In this document: positions 8,171 through 13,983 of the stretch, in pieces
How positions within the stretch are numbered: position 1 is the first letter of the stretch
Layout: each line of letters starts with the position of its first letter
Assembly (NCBI GenBank): GCA_027578815.1
Contig: JANBTH010000599.1
Span: forward strand, 1-13,983
Reading direction: 5' to 3'
DNA from: Coemansia sp. RSA 1804
Taxonomy: Eukaryota > Kickxellomycota > Kickxellomycetes > Kickxellales > Kickxellaceae
Length of the DNA stretch: 13,983 nt
The notes under the pieces: model-generated
Database searches by the model: none
Told to the model about the DNA's origin: nothing
The model's input: only the letters and a program-made list of their open reading frames with translations
Made by a program: the position numbers and the translations under genes

Positions 8171-8688
8171 GGTGGCAGCAGTATATAGCCAGCTGCCATC
8201 AGCCTGCGCTCGCCTAGTAAATACGCAAAAAGATATAAATAGTAAGAGCAAGTCGAGATAAAAGACTTCAATGCCACTACAAAAAACTAGATATTTGATG
8301 AAGAAAAATGTTTTGTTCGGTCTTTCTTTTCTATTAGTGTAATGGGTATTATCAGTTTTTCTTAACAACGGAATAATGAAAAAGCCAAGACAAAAAGGGA
8401 ATATTTTTAAACCATTTTGTTTTTTCCAATAAAAACTACAGGGAATTCTTGCCTCTGGTGCGCGATTTTTTCACATGCTTCACCAGCAGAAAAGAGCATA
8501 GAAAAACAGCAACCTTGTCAATTCACGCCTTGGCTGTTTTATTAACTGGAAATCATGTGTTTTTAGCAAAGAAGCAATAGCTCAAAACACCCAAATACAA
8601 TGATACCAATCATCGTGTTCATGAAACAGAGTAGATCAACAATTGCTATGCCGAGTTGTATAGCACGATACAATGCGGGAGCACCAGC
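8171..8688. other. Intergenic region between two minus-strand genes
   Basis: These 518 bases separate the 810-residue gene (promoter side) from the 3' end of the small membrane protein gene. The frame upstream of the ATG at 8170 stays open for 66 codons but has no ATG. I see only AT-rich sequence with poly-T tracts and a TATA-like ATATAAATAG near 8230, plus the 3' processing hexamer listed separately. Confidence 0.5.
8538..8543 (-). terminator. Poly(A) signal AATAAA (minus strand) after the small membrane protein gene
   Basis: TTTATT on the plus strand reads AATAAA on the minus strand, about 145 nt beyond the stop of the gene at 8689-9066. Position and orientation fit its 3' end. Confidence 0.35.
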
Positions 8689-9066
8689 CTACTTGAGCCG
8701 ACCGCGTTCACGTAGCTCCTTCTCTTCCTCCGTCGACAGACTCCACCAACTATTCAGCTTCCTAAAGTACCAGCGGCGGAGTGACGAAAAACAGTGTTCG
8801 CGATCACCAAAGTCCTGGTACATGGCTACGTAGGTTCCAGCAACAAACATTATTGCATATGTAAACACATGCACCCGTCGAGAAAACATGTTTGGCGGAG
8901 CATCGACCAGCCGATCGACCCTTCGCCGGAATGTATTCTCAAGCCTTGAGTCGTTGTACATTCCGAAGCGGTGCAGGGGTTTGCTAATGACCATGCCATC
9001 CGCATCTAACAACGGCTTGCTTTGCTGCTGGGCGCCGCTTGAGCCTGCTGGCTTTCCTTTTTGCAT
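8689..9066 (-). CDS. Small single-pass membrane protein, function unknown
   Basis: This encodes 125 residues from the first ATG of the frame at 9066, with A at -3. I do not recognise the family. Residues 1-60 are polar and basic, with an Arg-rich stretch (FRRRVDRLVD at about 46-55). One hydrophobic segment covers about 65-83 (VHVFTYAIMFVAGTYVAMY). It is followed by an unusual, conserved-looking region of clustered aromatics and charges: DFGDREHC, then SLRRWYFRKLNSWW (about 95-108), then STEEEKELRERG. One membrane span, small size and a basic N-terminus would fit a mitochondrial inner membrane or ER protein, but this is inference. The coding signal is good because the frame is full length with a sharp hydrophobic segment and a dense Trp/Arg C-terminus. 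It is divergent from the SAD1 gene, with 291 bp between the starts. Confidence 0.65.
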   Translation of the reverse strand: MQKGKPAGSSGAQQQSKPLLDADGMVISKPLHRFGMYNDSRLENTFRRRVDRLVDAPPNMFSRRVHVFTYAIMFVAGTYVAMYQDFGDREHCFSSLRRWYFRKLNSWWSLSTEEEKELRERGRLK

Positions 9067-9357
9067 CTTAAAGAGTGTGAGTGTTTCCTCCAATTCTTGT
9101 TCAGGTCAAAAGAAAGCTCTGATTGAGACTGCTCTGCAAAGAAGAGGGAAATTAAATGATAAATCTTGAGATAAACACAATTATTTGTGCAGATAAAAGA
9201 AAAAGAGCAATTTTTATTTGTCCTTCTTTTTAATGGCTGGGAGAATAAAGTTTTAGTATCCACATATTTTGGCTTTTCCCCTCTGCATTTCTTTTGCACA
9301 CCTCAGACTTTTCCACGCATTTTTACATTATATTTGGCTGACTTTTTTATTTATAAA
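9067..9357. promoter_or_regulatory. Divergent promoter region between the small membrane protein gene and SAD1/USP39
   Basis: Two genes start outward from these 291 bases, so both promoters must lie here or overlap the coding ends. The right half is T-rich, and TTTATAAA lies directly before the SAD1 ATG. That is too close to be its TATA box, so it is probably only leader sequence. No specific activator site can be assigned. Confidence 0.5.
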
Positions 9358-10980
9358 ATGCGCAAAAGAACAAATGCAGAAGACGCTGTAGCTGCATCCA
9401 CTGGGCAGATTAAAACGCGCAAAATAGACAGCGAGCGCGATGTAGCTCCTACTTCAGACACCAGTGATGAATTTCCTTCCTCCCAAGCTGCCGACAATGC
9501 TGCTGATGCTGACGCGCGCGTAGACAGCATGTATCTGGACACTGTGGATCGATCTGTCTTGGACTTTGACTTTGAGCAGGTGTGCTCCATTTCGCTGTCA
9601 AAGAACAATGTTTACGCATGTCTTGTGTGCGGAAAGTACTACCAGGGCCGCGGCAAGCACACGCATGCTTACTTCCACAGCATCAACGACGACCATCACG
9701 TTTTTATCAATCTTAGCACTCTAAGGGCATACATTCTTCCTGAAAACTATGAAATTCATGACAGATCACTCAACGATATCAAAGCCGCCATCAGCCCAGA
9801 CTACACAGTCTTGAGCATCAAACATATCGACAGTCGTTGCGAGTATTCGCGCGATTTAGCTGGCAAAAAATACAGGGCTGGATTTGTTGGTCTGAACAGA
9901 ATAAAAAGCAACGACTATATGAATGTCGTCATTCAAGCACTTGCCCATATTCAGCCGATTAGAGATACGCTGCTTCTGATGCCCGATCTCGAAAAGCAAA
10001 CGGTCCTTGTGCAAAGACTGGCGCTGCTTGTTCGCAGGGTATGGCACTCAAAGCTTCTGAAGGCCCATGTGAGCCCGCATGAGTTTGTTCAAGAGGTTGT
10101 CAATCGATCAAAGCACCGCTTTAGACTCGATACCCAGTGCGATGCCTTTGAATTCCTTACCTGGCTACTAAATACGCTGCACCTTGATTTCGGTGGCACT
10201 CGTAAGAGAGCAAGCAGCATAATCTATCAAACATTCCAAGGCGAAATTAGAGTGGTTTCTCAAAAGCTAGAGCACGCAAGGATGCGCAGCGATGAAGACG
10301 ATCTCATTTTGCTTGACACTCAAAACCCGTTCAGTGAAAAGAAGCTGCCGTTTCTGACGTTGTCTCTTGAGCTTCCACCAAAGCCGCTTTTCAATGACGA
10401 TGAAGAAGAGGGTGACGATAACATGGATAATGCCAGTAGAAAGTCAAGCATACCACAGGTTCCCTTTGGCTCCCTTATTCAACGGTACAACGGATCAGTT
10501 TCCGTGGAGTGCCAGGGCGAGGTGAAGCAATACTGCTTGTTGAAATTGCCACAATATATCATATGTCATGTAAAGCGGTTTTCTCGCAATAACTACTCAG
10601 TGGAGAAAAACCCCACTGTGGTAAACTTTCCGATCCGCAATGTGTCTTTTGGTGAACTTCTGCCAAGTGGTTTACAGGAACAGCTACCCTCGCCAAGTTG
10701 GGGTACGTACGATCTTATTGCCAACATATGCCATGAAGGCCAGGCACCAGAACGTGCAAGAAATACAGACGATGATAAACAACATTTTTCAGCGTCTCAA
10801 AAACCAACATCGCATTCAGCAAGCGAGACTGCGGGCTCGCAGAGCCAATATGTTATATATGTGTGCCATCAAGCTGATGGTAAGTGGTATAAATTACAGG
10901 ATCTCAACTGCGAATCTATTATGCCCCAAATGATACTTTTGTCTGACACATATATCCAGATCTGGAAACGCAACATGTGA
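9358..10980 (+). CDS. SAD1: U4/U6.U5 tri-snRNP-associated pseudo-deubiquitinase (Sad1/USP39)
   Basis: This encodes 540 residues from the first in-frame ATG at 9358. After an acidic, Ser-rich N-terminus comes the ZnF-UBP domain: YLDTVDRSVLDFDFEQVC (C76), ACLVC (C88, C91), QGRGKHTHAYFH (H101, H103, H107) and HHVFINL. This arrangement is diagnostic of Sad1/USP39. The ubiquitin-protease-like domain begins at about 175. Aligned to the active Cys box of USPs, GLNRIKSNDYMN (178-189) carries Asp186 where the catalytic Cys should be. The His box has Gln497, so the protein should be inactive as a protease, as is normal for the family. AHVSPHEFVQEVV, KNPTVVNFPI and YIQIWKR at the C-terminus also match. 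Sad1/USP39 acts in the nucleus to keep the U4/U6.U5 tri-snRNP assembled for splicing. Low-complexity inserts lie at about 345-358 (acidic) and 462-497. Confidence 0.95.
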   Translation: MRKRTNAEDAVAASTGQIKTRKIDSERDVAPTSDTSDEFPSSQAADNAADADARVDSMYLDTVDRSVLDFDFEQVCSISLSKNNVYACLVCGKYYQGRGKHTHAYFHSINDDHHVFINLSTLRAYILPENYEIHDRSLNDIKAAISPDYTVLSIKHIDSRCEYSRDLAGKKYRAGFVGLNRIKSNDYMNVVIQALAHIQPIRDTLLLMPDLEKQTVLVQRLALLVRRVWHSKLLKAHVSPHEFVQEVVNRSKHRFRLDTQCDAFEFLTWLLNTLHLDFGGTRKRASSIIYQTFQGEIRVVSQKLEHARMRSDEDDLILLDTQNPFSEKKLPFLTLSLELPPKPLFNDDEEEGDDNMDNASRKSSIPQVPFGSLIQRYNGSVSVECQGEVKQYCLLKLPQYIICHVKRFSRNNYSVEKNPTVVNFPIRNVSFGELLPSGLQEQLPSPSWGTYDLIANICHEGQAPERARNTDDDKQHFSASQKPTSHSASETAGSQSQYVIYVCHQADGKWYKLQDLNCESIMPQMILLSDTYIQIWKRNM

Positions 10981-11513
10981 AGCTTTTGTCTTTGAGCAGT
11001 CGTATTTTTAAATATAAGTAGTTTCTAATGCAAATCTAATCAGATGCAACGTTCATACATTATATCTATAACATAAAAGATACAAAATACGGCTATAACA
11101 CAGAAGATACATATGAATAATGGATGCATTTGTGCATATAAAAAATATTATTATGCAGATATCTGGACTGGCTTTTTCTAGTAAGATAGTAATATATATA
11201 AATAATTGGCTTGTTAAAATAGCTGAAGAGAACTCCGTCATAATAATGTGGGTAAAGGGAATGTTTATAATAGTATAAGATGTTGTCAGTATTGCCCAGG
11301 AACAACATGGCTTGCACTCATGCAGTCTTGCATCTCATGCATAGCGCCACTGTTGTTCCTTGTGACTGACAACCCCAATCTTATACATCAGATAGTAATT
11401 TCTAATGATAATATCAATTAATGACATAAACAACTAACTAGCAAATATATTAAGAAGAATTGTCTATAAATTAAGATGTAGCAGGGCATCAGATACGCTA
11501 CAATGTTGATTTG
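10981..11513. other. AT-rich intergenic region after SAD1
   Basis: These 533 bases lie between the convergent 3' ends of SAD1 and the chitinase. There is no supported coding frame; the short frames are Tyr/Ile-rich products of AT-rich DNA. The one structured object is the inverted repeat at 11273-11386, listed separately. Long AT runs (for example around 11190-11210) surround it. Confidence 0.6.
11273..11386. repeat. 114-nt imperfect inverted repeat able to form a long hairpin
   Basis: The left arm (11273-11311) and right arm (11346-11386) are near-complementary around a 34-nt spacer. The paired blocks, read from the outside in, are GTATAAGAT (9 bp), GTTGTCAGT (9 bp), AGGAACAACA (10 bp) and TGGC (4 bp), 32 Watson-Crick pairs in all. 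They are interrupted by asymmetric internal loops of 0x4, 7x4 and 0x1. This is far beyond chance for a spacer of this size and is more GC-rich than its surroundings. It could be a foldback/MITE-like element, a structured non-coding RNA, or a bidirectional 3'-end structure between two convergent genes. No clear target-site duplication flanks it. Confidence 0.7.
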
Positions 11514-12564
11514 CTATTTGAGATTCACAAAATGTCTTCGTTTGCGTCTTAAATATTTGAGTTGGCGCCTGCGCCGTCTCCTCATATTACAGTCAAGCGA
11601 TATTGCTTTATTTATTGGCTTACTATTGCATGTTCCGCCATTATCAAGCATTGAACGAATAGACGTTGCTAATCCACTTGTATGTGACTGAACCACATCC
11701 CATGTCATAATCCCACCAAGACTTGTATAGTTTGATCGCACATCATTATAAATAGCCGACAGCTTAGTACCATCCGCATATCCAGTTCCAGCAGCCTTTG
11801 ATGAACCTGGCGCACCAATATATATCTTTACATCCTTGTTAATTGATTTTGTCTTTGCCCAATTGTCCCAGGTATTAAAATTAAATTGGCTTGGATAAGC
11901 ATCTAATCCACAATAGTTATTGTAAAACTGCACAAATACCATGTCAAACCAAGCACTATCTAAAGCGTTTCCAAGATACGCATCAGGAAAAGGACATTGT
12001 GGAGCACCTGTAATATAATATTTTTTGCTTGTATCCTTTGAATAATGTGATCGCAGCTGTTTAATAAATGCAGGATATCCAGAGTCGGCTCCGCCCTCTA
12101 TATCCAGGTCTACACCATCAAGTATTGCATCATCAAACGGACGCTGGCTAGTGTTGCCATTAAAAAAGGTATTCCAAACCGCATCAGCGAATTCAGTAGC
12201 CTCAGAGTCGCTGGAAAATCCATATGAACCATCTGCTCCACCCATGCTAAGCAGAACTATTTTTCCTAATCCCTGACATTGCTTGATATCTGCTGCAACA
12301 TCTGGACAGTGCAGCAATGAACTTCCAGCAAATGTGGTGTCACATACATCTGCAAAATTGACGATTAAATCTGGAAAGCCATTCATGAATGCCAACACAA
12401 TCACATCTTCCACAGTCCTGACAATATTCGCCCAGTGTTTTCTGGTCTTTGGACGAATCTTGGCCATAATATGAGACATAATTAGAGTTGCAACTAATGT
12501 CAAATGCTATACAACTGCAGAGCATGAAAATTATATATACTAGTGTTTTTCTGTGAGATATCAT
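11514..12564 (-). pseudogene. GH18 class III chitinase, frameshifted near the N-terminus
   Basis: The gene begins with an ATG at 12564. Its first frame encodes a signal peptide (KTLVYIIFMLCSCIAFDIS) and the start of a GH18 barrel (SNYVSYYGQ, LGEYCQ). Near 12418-12426 homology jumps to another frame (EDVIVLAFMNGFPDL) that continues open to the TAG at 11514-11516. The second frame contains the catalytic DGVDLDIE motif (Glu codon at 12096-12098), FVQFYNNYCG and MTWDVV, all typical of secreted class III endochitinases that cut chitin beta-1,4 links. The two halves abut with no room for an intron, so one or two bases are lost or gained relative to an intact gene. This is either a real pseudogene or a sequencing error; all catalytic residues are otherwise intact. 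After the barrel comes an unusual tail with six consecutive Arg and a second RRKRR cluster. A copia LTR lies about 100 bp upstream in the same orientation. Confidence 0.85.
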
Positions 12565-12660
12565 ATTGAAATATAGTAATAAAACAAGATTTTCGATAGA
12601 GATAAAAATGATAGATGGAAGAAAGAGTTAGAAACATTCATTAAATAAAAATATAATATT

Positions 12661-12987
12661 TGTGTCAACAAAAGGTAATTGTTAACTTTTACAATCCTTT
12701 TTATAAAGCTAAATGTATTTTACTTTGTAAACAACTCACGTGCAATTATAACAAGCCATTCTGCAATAAACAGTTGTTAAAATGCAACTTTTATGGCAAC
12801 TACTCTAGTTTTGGTCATGCCTCGATCAGACAGCAAAAAAGAAAAGCTTCGGAAATACAAATATTATTCTAAAACAAAATATCAAATTACAAGATTATTA
12901 TTATTATTGAGAAAAATATAATTAGAGAAACTCTATAAGCATTTATAAACTGTGATCTCTGGATAAACTATTATCAATATTATGCCA
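12661..12987 (-). repeat. Probable 3' LTR of a Ty1/copia element (one boundary approximate)
   Basis: On the minus strand the retrotransposon reading frame ends at 13006. It is followed by a short purine tract (GAAGGAG, 12988-12994) and then TGGCATAATATTG starting at 12987, the expected polypurine-tract/TG layout of an LTR start. A TATA-like GTTTATAAATG (about 12940-12951) lies inside. The far end is uncertain: TG dinucleotides on the plus strand at 12661, 12663 or 12680 would give the closing CA. The partner LTR is outside the window, so neither the end nor a target-site duplication can be confirmed. Confidence 0.5.
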
Positions 12988-13005
12988 CTCCTTCGTAGCC
13001 AGGGA

Positions 13006-13982
13006 TCACTCACATCCACAAAGACTAATGCATTTTGTGAAAGAAACAACTCTAAGTGGTTTTGTCATAAAGTCGGCAGCTTGCTCCAAAGCAGGGATAT
13101 GTTGTATGTCAAGTAGACCATTCGAGGAATACTGGTGTGATAGGCAAAGCTTGCATCTGTAGTGCTTGTTGTCTTCAGCAATGCTTTCAGATCGTACAGA
13201 TTGTACAGCTGCTTGGTTGTCACAATAGATAATTGGTAATGGACATCAATATGCAACTGTTCAAGCAAATCCACAATCCAGCGAGTTTCACAGGAACCAG
13301 CATCCAATGCATTCATCTCAGCTTCAGCTGTTGACTGAGGAAATGCAGACTTGATCTTTTTCGAATGCCAAGTGACAGCACTACCAGCTAGCAGGAACAC
13401 ATACCCAATATTCACTGAATTAGCCCCAGAGTGGGAATAGTTGGCATCAGTATATCCAATGAGTTGAGGAGCAGATTGGTGCGAATATCTGATGGAAAGC
13501 TTGGCCGATTGCTTGAGATAGCATACCACATGCTTTGCAGCTTGTAAATGTGCCCTTGTAGACTTTAAATTAAATGAACCAAGAACAGAAGCTGCATGAG
13601 CAATATAGAGACGTGTGATTCCAGCAAGGTATTGTATAAATCCAACAAGTGGCTGATACTCCTTGATATCCACAAGTTTGCCATCTGGCAAAGCTACAAT
13701 AAGCTTTATAAAAGGCAGGAGAGGTAATTGGGTAAAATTCGCATTCTGCATTCCAGTGTTGTCAAGAAGTCGAAGTACTTTTGATTTCTGGTTAATAGTA
13801 ATCTCATTCTCATTCTGCTGAAAATCAATTCCAAGAATTGTTGAGCAAAGTTCAAGGTCTTTCATTGAGAATTCTGCTGACAGTGCTTCTTTCGCATCTT
13901 GTATAAGAGAATCTTCAGAGCCAGTAACAAGAAGATCGTCAACGTATGTGTTAATGGTACATATTCTGCTGTCAGAAGCATA
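13006..13982 (-). pseudogene. Ty1/copia pol fragment: end of reverse transcriptase plus RNase H, frameshifted
   Basis: The frame enters from the right edge with YVDDLL (codons 13929-13946), the reverse transcriptase catalytic box. It runs through the connection (GIDFQQNENEI, then YQPLVGFIQYLAGITR) into RNase H. There GYTDANYS and STAEAEMNAL supply the first catalytic acidic residues. Near 13240 the homology shifts frame: YCDNQAAVQ, bearing the next catalytic Asp, and the terminal ADFMTKPL box are in a second frame that stops at 13006-13008. The original frame runs on as nonsense to 13065. A single-base loss near 13240 would explain it. RNase H removes the RNA strand during reverse transcription in the virus-like particle. 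This copy looks like a recent relic, because apart from the one shift the motifs are well kept. Confidence 0.88.
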
Positions 13983-13983
13983 T

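Larger units (their letters stand above)
12661..13983 (-). mobile_element. Ty1/copia LTR retrotransposon, 3' part (runs off the window)
   Basis: The right end of the window holds the end of copia-type pol (reverse transcriptase tail, RNase H), a polypurine tract and a probable LTR, all on the minus strand. The order RT then RNase H directly before the 3' LTR is that of Ty1/copia (Pseudoviridae-type) elements rather than of Ty3/gypsy, where integrase comes last. The pol frame is broken near 13240, so this copy is unlikely to move on its own. Confidence 0.85.

Noticed and set aside
8171..8368. N-terminal extension of the 810-residue protein containing a hydrophobic segment
   Set aside because: It starts at TTG, and the ATG at 8170 has an ideal context (GCCACC). 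The hydrophobic stretch is T-rich promoter sequence read as Phe/Leu.
9187..9357. 57-codon extension of SAD1/USP39
   Set aside because: It starts at GTG and encodes a Phe-rich sequence from T tracts. The first ATG at 9358 gives a normal acidic, Lys/Arg-started N-terminus.
12396..12450. An intron explaining the chitinase frame change
   Set aside because: The conserved segments of the two frames abut within a few bases. Any GT-AG stretch there would be far too short for an intron.
12890..12910. Short ATT/TTA microsatellite
   Set aside because: Only about five units, inside the AT-rich LTR; too short to report as a feature.
1..13983. CRISPR arrays, bacterial operons or a prokaryotic defence system
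   Set aside because: No regularly spaced repeats occur, and every recognised gene is eukaryotic.

Overview
This window looks like part of a fungal nuclear genome. Short, apparently intronless eukaryotic genes lie on both strands, and their products are typically fungal or eukaryotic: tryptophan synthase, an NDUFAF6-type complex I assembly factor, Pop5 of RNase P/MRP, a Sad1/USP39 splicing factor, 7TM receptors, a class III GH18 chitinase and a Ty1/copia retrotransposon. Compact genes without introns together with a plant-type class III chitinase suggest an early-diverging fungus, possibly Kickxellomycotina (Coemansia-like). That placement is inference.

Layout, left to right. Positions 1-201 (+) hold the last 66 codons of tryptophan synthase (beta part). 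Positions 421-1422 (+) encode a mitochondrial squalene/phytoene-synthase-fold protein of the NDUFAF6 type. Positions 1608-2540 and 3782-4849 (+) are two divergent 7TM receptor-like genes in tandem, separated by 1.24 kb with no convincing gene. Positions 5059-5583 (+) encode Pop5. Convergent to it, positions 5738-8170 (-) encode an 810-residue protein I do not recognise; it is mostly disordered, with a six-cysteine patch followed by a helical C-terminus. Positions 8689-9066 (-) encode a 125-residue single-pass membrane protein of unknown role. It shares a 291-bp divergent promoter region with 9358-10980 (+), the Sad1/USP39 pseudo-deubiquitinase of the tri-snRNP.

From about 11000 onward the sequence looks more AT-rich and more damaged. 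A 114-nt imperfect inverted repeat (11273-11386) lies in the gap after SAD1. A GH18 chitinase (11514-12564, -) has its signal peptide and N-terminus in one frame and its catalytic barrel in another, so it is a pseudogene or carries a sequence error. About 100 bp upstream of its start begins the LTR end of a Ty1/copia element in the same orientation. The element's RT/RNase H reading frame runs off the right edge and carries its own frameshift.

The genes do not form a pathway or cluster; most are unrelated housekeeping genes. The parts that invite a second look are the receptor pair, the unrecognised 810-residue protein, the inverted repeat, and the chitinase/retrotransposon junction. I saw no convincing novel multi-gene system.
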